A DNA stretch of 64,000 nucleotides from Alphaproteobacteria bacterium (lineage in GTDB: Bacteria > Pseudomonadota > Alphaproteobacteria > Sphingomonadales > Sphingomonadaceae): contig JAUHWC010000009.1 of assembly GCA_030424845.1 (NCBI GenBank), positions 1 through 64,000 on the forward strand, written 5' to 3'. The notes beneath the pieces were generated by a model that saw only the letters and a program-made list of their open reading frames with translations, searched no databases and was not told the DNA's origin. Below, in pieces: positions 1 to 8,139 of the stretch. How positions within the stretch are numbered: position 1 is the stretch's first letter; each line of letters opens with the position of its first letter. The position numbers were made by a program, and so were the translations under genes.

Positions 1-113
1 AAGGTGGTCGCGGAAATATCGTTTTCTCTCAGATGGTTTTCAATCCGTTCCAGCAGGGTCATTGACAACTCGCATCGCTTCAAGAATCACTTGTGTTCTT
101 GTTATGTTCTTAA

Positions 114-147
114 TAGGAAAGCATCCTCAGGTCTAGGAAAAATCCTA
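114..147. promoter_or_regulatory. Two tandem inverted repeats, probable repressor operators
   Basis: Two copies of the same inverted repeat lie just upstream of the S24 repressor gene. The first is TAGGA-N5-TCCT (114-127) and the second is TAGGA-N4-TCCTA (134-147). Their centres are about 20 bp apart, which places both on one face of the helix, and the second ends 25 bases before the ATG at 173. Lambda-like repressors usually bind such sites and control their own gene. That the downstream protein binds here is inference. Confidence 0.5.
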
Positions 148-172
148 CGATCCAGAACGAAGGCACGAGACA

Positions 173-808
173 ATGGAACATGTCCGACAAGAGCTCGACC
201 GGCTCCTGCGTGAGCGAGGGAGCGGCTATGCTGCGATCTCCCGTATGCTCGGTCGCAACCCCAGCTACATCCAGCAGTTCATCAAGCGCGGTTCGCCCAA
301 GACGCTCGAACCGGATGATCGCCGAATGCTCGCTTCCTTCCTCGGGGTTGATGAGCATGTGCTCGGCGGCCCGGAAAAGAGCGACAATGATGGCATGGTC
401 GAAATCCCCATTCTCGATGTCCAGGCCTCGGCCGGTTTCGGGGCGATTGCGGCGAGCGAAAATGCCTACACAAGGTTCGGCTTCGATGAACGCTGGCTGC
501 GCGCACTTACCCCTGCGAAGAGCGCCAGCCTGTCGATCGTGCGCGTACTGGGTGACTCCATGGAGCCCACCCTGAGCGACGGTGACGAAGTCCTCGTCGA
601 TGCATCGGATCATGGCGCCCGGCTGCGTGATGGCATCTACGTCTTGCGCACTGACGATGTGCTGGCCGTCAAACGCATCGCTATCAAGCCGGGAGCCAAG
701 CAGATCACCGTTGCCAGCGACAATCCGGCCTATCCGACCTGGAACGACATGGATCGCTCCGAAGTGCTCGTGGTCGGACGGGTCATCTGGTTTGGGCGGG
801 CACTCTGA
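173..808 (+). CDS. LexA/CI-like repressor with S24 peptidase domain
   Basis: The 211-residue protein has an N-terminal helix-turn-helix region (about residues 1-60) and a C-terminal S24 (LexA/UmuD/CI) peptidase domain. The catalytic Ser129 is in GDSMEP and the catalytic Lys167 is in LAVKRI. An Ala87-Gly88 pair in QASAGFG fits the self-cleavage site of this family. Such proteins repress phage or integrative-element genes and inactivate themselves when RecA is activated by DNA damage. The gene is preceded by two inverted repeats that could be its own operators. It stands alone on the plus strand, followed 127 bases later by a toxin-antitoxin pair. Whether it governs that pair or a lost prophage cannot be told from the sequence. 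Confidence 0.85.
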   Translation: MEHVRQELDRLLRERGSGYAAISRMLGRNPSYIQQFIKRGSPKTLEPDDRRMLASFLGVDEHVLGGPEKSDNDGMVEIPILDVQASAGFGAIAASENAYTRFGFDERWLRALTPAKSASLSIVRVLGDSMEPTLSDGDEVLVDASDHGARLRDGIYVLRTDDVLAVKRIAIKPGAKQITVASDNPAYPTWNDMDRSEVLVVGRVIWFGRAL

Positions 809-935
809 CCTTTTGTGGCCGTTAGATCGAGGTCAAGGGATCGGACTGGACTGTGCGCTTGCGATCCATAGCTTTCCAGTGTTATGTGACAATTCCTCGG
901 ATAATATGAATTCTAGTTTAAGGAAATGTCACGCA

Positions 936-1556
936 ATGCCGCAAGAGCAAAAAACACAGCGCGACACCCTGCGCGAACTGTTCGGCGCGCAGCCCATCCT
1001 GCGCGCGCGCGAACTGCGCAAGGCAGGCGTCGCACCTCAAACGATAGCCCGCGCGGTCGAGGACGGCGAGATCGAGAGAATATCGCGCGGTCTCTATCAA
1101 TACGCCGATGCCGACAACGACGCAGACCAGGCCCTTGCGGAAATAGCTAAGAAGATCCCCAAGGGCGTGATTGCGATGCTCTCGGCGCTCGCCTTTCACG
1201 GCCTCACCGATCAGATGCCGCGCCGCATCTGGGTCGCGATCGGAAACCAGGACTGGTCACCCACCCTGTCCTATCCGCCAATCCGCACCGTTCGCTTCAG
1301 CGACAAGTATCTCCAGCAAGGGGTCGAGCACCACCAGATCGCGGGCGTATCCGTACCGATCTATTCGGTGGCCAAGACGCTCGCGGACATCTTCCGGAAC
1401 CCGAAACTCGTGGACCGCTCGGTCGCAATCGAAGGCCTTCGCGCCGCGATCGAACAGCGCAAGGCTCAGCCCGGCGAAATAGCCCAGGCGGCCGTCGAGG
1501 GCGGAGCCTGGAAGAAGATGCAACCCTATCTCGAGGCCCTCACCTCCAATGGCTAA
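936..1556 (+). CDS. Type IV toxin-antitoxin AbiEi-family antitoxin
   Basis: This 206-residue protein matches the AbiEi antitoxin family. It has an N-terminal winged-helix segment (about residues 12-50, containing IERISRGLYQY) and a C-terminal antitoxin domain with conserved SALAFHGLT near residue 90. AbiEi proteins neutralise AbiEii nucleotidyltransferases and repress their own promoter. The ATG at 936 is chosen because AAGGA lies 11 bases upstream and the family's usual N-terminus begins here; an upstream in-frame ATG at 906 is possible. The stop overlaps the start of the toxin gene by 8 bases, so the two are translationally coupled. This is a strong family match, although toxin neutralisation is not shown by the sequence itself. 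Confidence 0.85.
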   Translation: MPQEQKTQRDTLRELFGAQPILRARELRKAGVAPQTIARAVEDGEIERISRGLYQYADADNDADQALAEIAKKIPKGVIAMLSALAFHGLTDQMPRRIWVAIGNQDWSPTLSYPPIRTVRFSDKYLQQGVEHHQIAGVSVPIYSVAKTLADIFRNPKLVDRSVAIEGLRAAIEQRKAQPGEIAQAAVEGGAWKKMQPYLEALTSNG

Positions 1557-2415
1557 GCCGCCGGTCAACCTCGCCAAGTCGGTCAAGGATCGGCTGCTCA
1601 ACCTGGCACGAGCAGAAGGCAAGGTGTTCGATGTCGTACTCGTGCACTTTGCGCTTGAGCGCCTTCTCTATCGCCTATCCCTCTCCGCGCATCGCGATCG
1701 TTTCGTGCTCAAGGGCGGAATGCTCGTGACCGTCTGGCTCGACGACGACAACCGGGTCACACGCGATGCGGACTTCCATGGACACGGCGAAGCAGATGCC
1801 GACCGGCTGGTGGCCGATTTCCAGGAAATCATGAGCGCTGATGTAGACGACGGACTGGTCTTCGATGTCGACAATCTCTCGGCGACGGCAATCCGCGAGG
1901 AGATGGAGTATGGCGGAACACGGCTGAAGACAGTCGCCTATCTCGAGAAGACGCGCATCCCCATAACCATCGACATCGGTTTCGGCGACGCGATGGCCGA
2001 TCCGACCCGTCAGTTGGACTATCCAACGCTACTAGATCTGCCAGCGCCGAACATCCGGACCTACCCTCCCGCGACAGTCATTGCCGAGAAGTTCCAGGCG
2101 ATCGTGGTGCTCGGAATTGCAAACGGACGCATGAAGGATTTCTACGATCTGTGGGCGATCCCAAGGTCAATCAAGGTCCCGGACGACGAGCTCGATGCCG
2201 CCTTGGCCGCGACTTTCGCGCGGCGCGAAACAGCCATCCCCACTGCTCGGCCAGCCGGCCTTACATCGGAGATGGCGGACGATCCGAACAAGCAGCGACA
2301 GTGGAAAGCCTACGCAGCCTCGATCGAGCTGGAGAATGTCGAACTGCAGGGGGTCGTTGATGCCATATGGGCCCTGATCGGTCCTGCATGCGAGCGCCTC
2401 ACTCGAGCTTCATGA
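1549..2415 (+). CDS. AbiEii/AbiGii-family nucleotidyltransferase toxin
   Basis: The 288-residue protein is an AbiEii-type nucleotidyltransferase toxin. The family motifs are visible: FVLKGG (about residues 52-57) and the acidic TRDADF (71-76), whose two aspartates should bind the catalytic metal. A later IAEKFQAIV segment fits the third conserved motif with its lysine. In characterised systems the enzyme modifies nucleotides or tRNA and stops growth after phage infection or loss of the antitoxin. It overlaps the antitoxin gene by 8 bases and has no promoter of its own. All expected catalytic residues are present, so it is probably active. Confidence 0.85.
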   Translation: MAKPPVNLAKSVKDRLLNLARAEGKVFDVVLVHFALERLLYRLSLSAHRDRFVLKGGMLVTVWLDDDNRVTRDADFHGHGEADADRLVADFQEIMSADVDDGLVFDVDNLSATAIREEMEYGGTRLKTVAYLEKTRIPITIDIGFGDAMADPTRQLDYPTLLDLPAPNIRTYPPATVIAEKFQAIVVLGIANGRMKDFYDLWAIPRSIKVPDDELDAALAATFARRETAIPTARPAGLTSEMADDPNKQRQWKAYAASIELENVELQGVVDAIWALIGPACERLTRAS

Positions 2416-2866
2416 TGGCGAAGCCTTTCCGCCGTGCAGCCACTTCGTCAAAAGGCAGCTGCCCGAAAAATGCATGCGAATTTCGGACAATCTGTCCAGG
2501 TGGTTGGTGCGACGTTTCGCCAGAAGCAACGGAAGGTTCCGAGCCGATTTAGCGCCTGTTCCTGCGCCGATAGCTGAGTATCCGTTCATGGGAGCGCTGG
2601 GGAGCAACCGGACCTTCTTATTTGCAACACATATGATCCTAGCCCTCATTCCGATTGTCTAGGGACAACCCTCTGCAAGTCCGCGTCGTGATGATCGTTT
2701 TCACCAAAAAGACGATGATGGGGGAGGTCGCATGACCGCGCCGAGTGGTTGGACGGCAGCTCATCGGCTTGACCGACCGGTCCAGAGCGCACGCAACGTT
2801 CTCGGAGCAACCCTTGACGAACATCTGACCTTCATATATCTCACTTTCTTGAATGAGGCTTATGAA
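2416..2866. other. Intergenic region after the toxin gene
   Basis: About 450 bases separate the toxin gene from the STAS-like gene. Open frames can be drawn through it, but none has a credible ribosome binding site and protein-like composition together. The end of the region presumably carries the promoter of the next gene. No clear operator or terminator is recognised. Confidence 0.4.
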
Positions 2867-3433
2867 ATGATTCGATACCCGATGCTGACCAACCCAATCG
2901 GCAGCACAACTCTGGCGGGCAGCGCCATGGGGCGGCAAATGCTCGCCAAGTTGATCAAAATGACGAAACCGGTGGCAGAGCCCACCCTCGCCTTCCTCGA
3001 TTTCGCGGAAGTGGACATCGCGACCGGGTCGTTCCTCCGCGAGGCCGTCATGGGGTTCCGTGATTTCTGCCGGAACGCGGCGGGCATGATCTACCCAGTC
3101 GTCGCCAATGCCAATGCGACAATTGAGGAAGAACTTACGACCTACCTTCGTGGTCGCAATGACGCCGTTTGGGCATGCACCCTCGACGCGGACGGTACAG
3201 CCAACGACCCGCACATTCTCGGCGAGCTGGATGTCGGGCAGATGAACACCATTCAACTTATCGCCGAGCATTATCCGATTTCCGCGCCGGAGCTGGCCAA
3301 GCTCCGTCCCGACGACAAGATCGGCACGACCGCATGGAACAACCGGCTAGCGACGCTGTCCGCCAAAGGCATGCTTAAGGAAGTACGCCACGGGAAAACC
3401 AAGCTGTTTAGCCCTGTAATGGAGGCGATCTGA
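2867..3433 (+). CDS. STAS-like (DUF4325-type) protein with C-terminal winged helix
   Basis: The 188-residue product has an N-terminal part resembling the STAS-like DUF4325 fold, with a core strand-helix segment LDFAEVDIATGSFLREAV (about residues 43-60). A C-terminal part (about 125-188) looks like a winged helix, with helices, a WNNRLATLSAKGML recognition segment and a basic wing. STAS domains commonly act as partners of GHKL-type kinases or anti-sigma factors. The ATG at 2867 is preferred because GAGG lies 8 bases upstream; an open frame continues to 2732 but reads unlike protein. The stop overlaps the next gene's ATG (TGATG). The STAS assignment is by eye and moderate; DNA binding is inference. 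Confidence 0.6.
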   Translation: MIRYPMLTNPIGSTTLAGSAMGRQMLAKLIKMTKPVAEPTLAFLDFAEVDIATGSFLREAVMGFRDFCRNAAGMIYPVVANANATIEEELTTYLRGRNDAVWACTLDADGTANDPHILGELDVGQMNTIQLIAEHYPISAPELAKLRPDDKIGTTAWNNRLATLSAKGMLKEVRHGKTKLFSPVMEAI

Positions 3434-3843
3434 TGGGTGCCGATTTTATCCGCGAACAATCCGGCCAGCCCTGGCGCAAGCGATGGAACAAGGGTGTGGA
3501 CCGGCTCAAGGAAACGGGACTGTTCGATGTTCAGTTTGGGTCGCAGAAGCGCACCATTACGGCAGACATCGACCCCGGTATGAGTGTGCAAGCTGGCGAC
3601 GAGTTGGTGGTGCAGTGTGGGTCTGGCAACGCCATGGTGTGCCGAGGGCAAAACCGTATTGGTGCGGTGAATGGCCTGCCATCCGACATGCACACATCCA
3701 TTACCGAATGCGGCGGCGTCGCCCTTGGGATCGTTGAAAGGGTCAGTCACTCGGCAACAGCGCGGAGCTTCGTTTGCAATGAAGAATGCCAACAACCATG
3801 CGCTGCCCCGCCTCGTGCGCAATGCGCAGAGCCTGTGGGATGA
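3433..3843 (+). CDS. Unknown small protein of the STAS/GHKL group
   Basis: This 136-residue protein is not recognised. It starts at the ATG that overlaps the STAS-like gene's stop, so it should be translationally coupled. The first 100 residues look like a genuine small domain: a charged helical start followed by strands, including DELVVQCGSGN and a glycine-rich stretch. The last 20 or so residues are proline- and cysteine-rich and lie in the 65-base overlap with the next gene, which uses another frame. The true end of the protein, or a frameshift joining it to the next product, is uncertain. Confidence 0.5.
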   Translation: MGADFIREQSGQPWRKRWNKGVDRLKETGLFDVQFGSQKRTITADIDPGMSVQAGDELVVQCGSGNAMVCRGQNRIGAVNGLPSDMHTSITECGGVALGIVERVSHSATARSFVCNEECQQPCAAPPRAQCAEPVG

Positions 3844-4972
3844 TGCCGCCACCAAGCCCTGTTCGCTGGGGTGTGTGAGCTGTGTTGACCGCGCCATCTG
3901 CGGTGGGGTCCATAACGGCGCCAGCTTCTTCGACTGCAGCGATTACTGCCGCTGCAATGACAAGGCCACCTGTGACTTTGTCTGCCGTGGCAAGCCGAAG
4001 CAGTTCGTGGCACGACTGAGGGAAGTTGATGGGATGGAGTTGGCGAACGTGCCCCGCGCTCAAGTCGTACCCATCGCGGCATTGCCTCCCATGGTCCCGT
4101 TGATCGAGCATGCCACAGCGCGTGTCGGCAGGCTGAATTCCCCGATTGTCGCGCTGCCGCTCTATGCGCTTTTGGACATCGAAGCGGGCACACTACGCTA
4201 TCCCGACCGCGCAGCGCTGAGTAAGAAATTCGGCATCGACCCGAATGCCCGGCTGGTGGTTTCCGGGGTGGCGCGGGACAGGAAAATCGAACGCTATTGG
4301 GCGGCTAAAAGTAGGCCTGCCATGCTTCAGCAGCTGGCAGCCCTCGACATCGCGCTGATCACGCCTCCCAATTTCAGCGTACTGACCGATGTGCCGCGCA
4401 CTGATAACCTGCATGCCATGAAGCGCATCCTGATGACGACTGTTGAGATGATGCAGGCGGGGCTTCCGACCGCCTTGCATCCCAACGCGCGCACCGAACG
4501 TGATTATGAGCGCTGGGCAGAACTGATCGCCGAGCGCCCGGAGATTCAATATCTGGCCATCGAGTTTGCAACGGGTGCAGGCCGTGGAGACCGGCTGCAT
4601 TGGCATGTGGCGCAGCTGACTGCGCTCGCCGCGCGGGTGCCGCAACCAATGGGTTTGGTCGTTCGTGGCGGCATGCGCGCACTTGAACCGCTGCGGTCAG
4701 CCTTTGCATCGGTAACGATGATCGATACCGACGCGTTCGCTAAGGCATGTTATCGTCAGGCAGCCCAGTTCCGACCCGATGGCAAGTTGGTCTGGCGTAA
4801 GCATCCGACTCCTCCTGGTGCGCCGATCGATGCGTTGTTGCAGCAGAACGTCGCGGCGCTTCACAGTCATCACATCATTCTGGCGCGCACCCACGCCGAG
4901 AAACGGCGCGGCGCTAATTCAGACGGCTTCTGCGCGCCAGATCGCGCTGATCGTCATGCCCGCGAGGTCTGA
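3779..4972 (+). CDS. Cysteine-rich protein of unknown function
   Basis: From the ATG at 3779 the product is about 397 residues. Residues 24-66 hold nine cysteines, spaced as CSLGCVSCVDRAIC followed by CSDYCRC and CDFVC, which suggests a zinc- or iron-sulfur-binding module. The rest is a mixed alpha/beta domain with PNFSVLTDVPR near residue 190; that segment recalls DUF4417-like proteins, but only weakly. The gene overlaps the preceding small gene by 65 bases and its 3' end overlaps the convergent ATPase gene by 54 bases. The tight packing suggests all four genes form one functional unit. The role is unknown; a nucleic-acid or metal-cluster function is only a guess. Confidence 0.65.
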   Translation: MKNANNHALPRLVRNAQSLWDDAATKPCSLGCVSCVDRAICGGVHNGASFFDCSDYCRCNDKATCDFVCRGKPKQFVARLREVDGMELANVPRAQVVPIAALPPMVPLIEHATARVGRLNSPIVALPLYALLDIEAGTLRYPDRAALSKKFGIDPNARLVVSGVARDRKIERYWAAKSRPAMLQQLAALDIALITPPNFSVLTDVPRTDNLHAMKRILMTTVEMMQAGLPTALHPNARTERDYERWAELIAERPEIQYLAIEFATGAGRGDRLHWHVAQLTALAARVPQPMGLVVRGGMRALEPLRSAFASVTMIDTDAFAKACYRQAAQFRPDGKLVWRKHPTPPGAPIDALLQQNVAALHSHHIILARTHAEKRRGANSDGFCAPDRADRHAREV

Positions 4973-5737
4973 CGTATGAGTTGAATGCTGTTCGCCATTG
5001 AGGGGATCATTCGTAGGGCAAAGCATAAGCGCGTGATCACCGGAACGGAAGCGAAGCTCCGCACGGTCAGTCACCATTGACCGGCAGAGCTGTACGAATC
5101 CCTGCCCACGACCACTTGCCGTAGGAAAGCGCGACACACCGGTCTTGATGGCCTCGGCCAGCGCCGCCCCTGCGTCTGGCAGATACGCATAGTCTGGATT
5201 TTGCCGCAGCGTCTCCAGCACACCTTTACCGCGATCCGCCACCACAAACTCGAAAGACCGATCCGTAACTGCATAGGCGACCAGCCCTGTTTGTGCCGCT
5301 CCGCTATGTTCGTAGACATTGTCCTGCATCTCACCCAACGCCCCGACAAGCGACGCAACGAGCGCGGCGGGAAAACCTCGATTCTTCGCGGCATTTTCCG
5401 CATGGAGCAGCCATTGCTGCCAAGCTGAGTCACAGGTCTCTACAGGGTTTTCAAAAGCCAGTGGGAACACCCCTGCCTGATCGTTGAAGCCGCCGCCGAA
5501 TGGCTTACGCGTCGCCCACGCCTCACGAACTTTAGAGGCGAACGCCCCCGCGAATGAAATAGAGTCATACTCGCCCGGGAATTGTTGAGCACCTGCCAAC
5601 AACTCAATTAGCGGGCCGATCCGGCCCGATTCTTCAATCACTATAGAACCGTGATCCCGTAACCTCCCATGCGCTGCTTCTCGCATGAGATCATCGACAT
5701 CTGAGAACTGAGCCTGAAAGGCATACATCAATGCCAT
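4919..5737 (-). CDS. GHKL (histidine-kinase-like) ATPase
   Basis: The 272-residue protein carries a GHKL ATP-binding fold in its second half. Visible motifs are the N box GEMQDNVYEH (about residues 134-143), the G1 box VVADRGKGV (about 165-173) and a G2-like GRGQGF (about 208-213). There is no HisKA dimerisation domain or phospho-acceptor histidine, so it is not a classical sensor kinase. The N-terminal 110 residues are unassigned. In RsbW/SpoIIAB-type switches such ATPases act on STAS proteins, and a STAS-like gene lies 1.5 kb away on the other strand. The 3' end overlaps the convergent cysteine-rich gene by 54 bases. The fold is clear; the partnership is inferred from proximity. Confidence 0.75.
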   Translation of the reverse strand: MALMYAFQAQFSDVDDLMREAAHGRLRDHGSIVIEESGRIGPLIELLAGAQQFPGEYDSISFAGAFASKVREAWATRKPFGGGFNDQAGVFPLAFENPVETCDSAWQQWLLHAENAAKNRGFPAALVASLVGALGEMQDNVYEHSGAAQTGLVAYAVTDRSFEFVVADRGKGVLETLRQNPDYAYLPDAGAALAEAIKTGVSRFPTASGRGQGFVQLCRSMVTDRAELRFRSGDHALMLCPTNDPLNGEQHSTHTSDLAGMTISAIWRAEAV

Positions 5738-6506
5738 ATATCACAAGGACTTGGTGAACTCCTACCATTCTTTCAATCGACGATGATCCGGAACTATGAC
5801 CGCGTTATCCCAGCAGCGATATGGCCTGCCAATGTGGTACCGAAAGTTCTTAGGCTTGTGAGTTCGGATAGCCCGCTGAATTCGCCGGTCGTCGAGGCGG
5901 TGCGTGGTGACGCTAATAGCGCAGCAGCGAAGATATCTGAAATCGGGCCGTTTGCAGACCGTCCGCAAACTTCACTCGAATGTCGAAACCGGACATTAGT
6001 GCACCTAGAGCGAAACTCGGGGTAGAAGGTCTAGGATGTCTTTTCACCGATGAAGAGAGGCGCGCCTGGCATGAGGAAAAGGGCCAAAGCGTGTCCATTG
6101 CGGTCAGCTACCAGCAACAGCGTCCACTTAAGAATTACATGTCCTTGCTCCGCGCATCATCGAACCTTAATTCGATGCCGCGGCGTCAGAGATCGGCAGG
6201 TCGCGGCTTGGATAGCCTCGCGAGATTGGCGACATTCGGACCAGCTTGTCGAGCGGGCTCCTCGCCTGCGAACGGTATCGGTCCCAGCTCGCGGATCGCT
6301 CTTCGGACAGCGTCGAATGTCTCGGCGCTGAGCGCGTCATAGATGCTGCGCGATCGCGGCCATCTAGGCACGCCGGGCAGGGCGTGCAACCGGCACAACG
6401 CATCGAAGATAGTAAGCTACGGCTCGCGGATCGGCTCCTTCAACGATTTCTTTGGCGCGGCGGGTTTCTAATTGTGCCCGGCTTGATTACGTAGACCGAC
6501 ACGGTC
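5738..6506. other. Non-coding or decayed DNA
   Basis: About 770 bases without an intact gene. Several short open frames exist on both strands, but their reading is broken and none has a ribosome binding site. The right half contains one protein-like fragment on the minus strand, listed separately. The region reads as decayed accessory DNA between the ATPase gene and the pseudogenes that follow. Confidence 0.5.
6186..6413 (-). pseudogene. Degraded protein-coding fragment, unidentified
   Basis: The minus strand reads as protein for about 75 residues, including LCRLHALPGVP and IYDALSAETFDAVRRAIREL, ending at a TGA at 6186. Upstream another frame continues with protein-like TRRAKEIVEGADPRAVAYYL, so a frameshift separates two pieces of one former gene. 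The wording weakly recalls small phage terminase-like helix-turn-helix proteins. Identity is not established. Confidence 0.3.
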
Positions 6507-6760
6507 ATGACTAACGCAATCGGCAAGAGCCCAGTCGCGATCACCGCTTTCGGGCTGACTACCGCAGCCAATTATGCGTTTTTAGGTCTGGTGAATTGGT
6601 TGTTGGAAGTTTACTTCATCGTGGGTCGCGTCGCTGGCGGTTACGGCGGCACGTTGCTTGCGAGCAGGCTATTGGAAGGGGAAAGGCTAAGAATGTTATC
6701 GCTTGGCACATTATCGTCGTCGCGATCTGCATCCTTTGGCAAAGCTGGCAGAATATCTGA
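6507..6760 (+). pseudogene. TauE/SafE (DUF81) permease remnant, frameshifted
   Basis: The translated fragment contains VAITAFGLTTAANYAFLGLVNW followed by GGYGGTLLASRLLEG in part, the typical late transmembrane segment of TauE/SafE sulfite exporters. After the GGGG run at 6677-6680 the frame shifts by one. Reading on in the other frame gives KNVIAWHIIVVAICILWQSW and a stop at 6758-6760, the expected C-terminal membrane helix. The N-terminal two thirds of the permease are absent. The following MBL remnant is its usual operon partner, so this is the decayed end of a persulfide/sulfite detoxification operon. Confidence 0.65.
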
Positions 6761-6779
6761 ATGGAGAGGAAAAGGATGA

Positions 6780-7058
6780 ATGCCGCTTGAGAAAATAGAG
6801 ACACCCGGCCTTTCCCACCTGTCCTATCTGGTCGGGTCGAGCGGCCAGGCGGCCGTCAACGACCCGCGTCGCGATTGCGAACTATAATTTGAGAAAGCGC
6901 GTGGAGGGGGGATGTGGATCACCCATGGCTTCGAAACGCACCGCAATAAGGACCTCGTTGTGGGCGCACCGATCTTGGCCGAACTGAAAGGGGCCACGGT
7001 CTATCACGGGCCGAACCCTGCCGGGGACGTCGTCTGCCGAGCCCCCCGCGACCGGTAA
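6780..7058 (+). pseudogene. MBL-fold persulfide dioxygenase-like remnant
   Basis: One frame from the ATG at 6780 gives the N-terminus of an ETHE1/Blh-like MBL-fold hydrolase: LEKIETPGLSHLSYLVG, then VNDPRRDCEL, an in-frame TAA at 6885-6887, then THGFETHRNKDLVVGAP and VYHGPNPAGDV. Only the first third of the family is present and the metal motif lacks its usual form. The in-frame stop is best explained by a tyrosine codon changed to TAA. It follows the TauE/SafE remnant by 19 bases, as in intact operons of this type. Confidence 0.65.
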
Positions 7059-7124
7059 TTGGCCGCTGTCGCTCGGACGTGACAGCACCGATCTGGCGAG
7101 GAGCGCGCCTTCATTGTTCGTCCG

Positions 7125-8018
7125 CTATCTTCCGCCAGCAGGCTGGGCCAGCACGTTGCACATCAGTTCGATCGCACGGTCGAAGCGCGGGGCCGGGGGC
7201 GCGGCCAGGCTAATTACCATGCATCGCGAACCCGGCGCGAACGCGAACGGCAAACGCTCCAGCTCGCCTGCCAAGACCGCGGGTTGCGTATCGTCGTCGA
7301 ACAGCAGGCCGATGCCGTGGCCTGCGCGCACGAGTTCAAGCTGATAATCAGCATATTCAGAGCGACCGGCTACGTAACGGGGGACGAAGCCGGCGGCTTC
7401 GAGTTGAGCGCGCTGGTAGATTTCCGCCTTGCTGCCGGCCGATGAAAGCACAAACGGGAAGCTGCCGATATTTTCCGGCCTTCCGCGCACCCTAGCCGCT
7501 ATCGCGGGGGCTGCGTAGAGTCCTACCGTGGAACTTCGCAGAACGCGGCTTGCGAACTGCGCGCTATCGGCCGGTTCCCCGTGATAGAAGCCGCAATCGG
7601 CCTCCCCTGCCCGCAGCAACCCTATCACTGCATCGCGATCGTCCGCGCGCAGGAAGGCGATTTCCGGCATGTCCGGCTCGAACAGCAGGTTGCGTAGCGA
7701 GGGCCGCAGCCAATGGTCGAGTATGTACCCGCCCGCCGCCACGCGTAGCGGCAACGCCGCGTGGCCAGCATCATAAAGCTTGCCTGCCATCCGTAGCATC
7801 GAACGCGCGCGCGACACCATCTCGGTGCCCAGTGGCGTGAGACGCGCGGCGCTGCCCCTCATGCGCCGGAATAGCTCGCCCCCGGCTTCGCGTTCCAGCG
7901 CCTTGATATGCTTGCTGATGGAGGGTTGCGCCATGCCCAGCCGATCGGCAGTCTTGCGGAAGTTCTCGTCCCGCGCCGCCTCAGCAAAGATCTCGAGTTG
8001 GCGCAGCGTGAAAGCCAA
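7125..8018 (-). CDS. LysR-family transcriptional regulator
   Basis: A 297-residue LysR-type regulator. The winged helix-turn-helix occupies residues 1-60 (LRQLEIFAEAARDENFRKTA, then MAQPSISKHIKALE), followed by the linker helix and a periplasmic-binding-protein-like effector domain from about residue 90. No upstream ATG exists in frame, and translation probably starts at TTG 8018. It is divergent from the sulfatase/PQQ-dehydrogenase operon, with 121 bases between the starts. LysR proteins usually activate the divergent operon when they bind a pathway compound, so this operon is the likely target. The effector is unknown. Confidence 0.85.
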   Translation of the reverse strand: MAFTLRQLEIFAEAARDENFRKTADRLGMAQPSISKHIKALEREAGGELFRRMRGSAARLTPLGTEMVSRARSMLRMAGKLYDAGHAALPLRVAAGGYILDHWLRPSLRNLLFEPDMPEIAFLRADDRDAVIGLLRAGEADCGFYHGEPADSAQFASRVLRSSTVGLYAAPAIAARVRGRPENIGSFPFVLSSAGSKAEIYQRAQLEAAGFVPRYVAGRSEYADYQLELVRAGHGIGLLFDDDTQPAVLAGELERLPFAFAPGSRCMVISLAAPPAPRFDRAIELMCNVLAQPAGGR

Positions 8019-8045
8019 AGGATGTCCCGGGTCAGAGTTATAGCC

Positions 8046-8057
8046 TGATACGCATCA
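8046..8057. promoter_or_regulatory. Candidate LysR operator in the divergent intergenic region
   Basis: TGAT-ACGC-ATCA is a perfect 4-bp-arm inverted repeat and contains the dyadic shape expected of LysR binding boxes. It is flanked by the direct repeat ATAGCCT on both sides. It lies 28 bases upstream of the LysR start and 83 bases upstream of the sulfatase start. The assignment rests on position and symmetry only. Confidence 0.35.
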
Positions 8058-8139
8058 TTGATAGCCTACCGCGCCGTTGCTTTGCAAGCGGCGGCGGGCG
8101 ATTGTCGACGCACAAGATAATGTGACGAGGATACCGAAA

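Noticed and set aside
5762-5968. Minus-strand frame resembling a transposase end
   Set aside because: The similarity was only a few residues and no inverted repeats or other transposase motifs are present.
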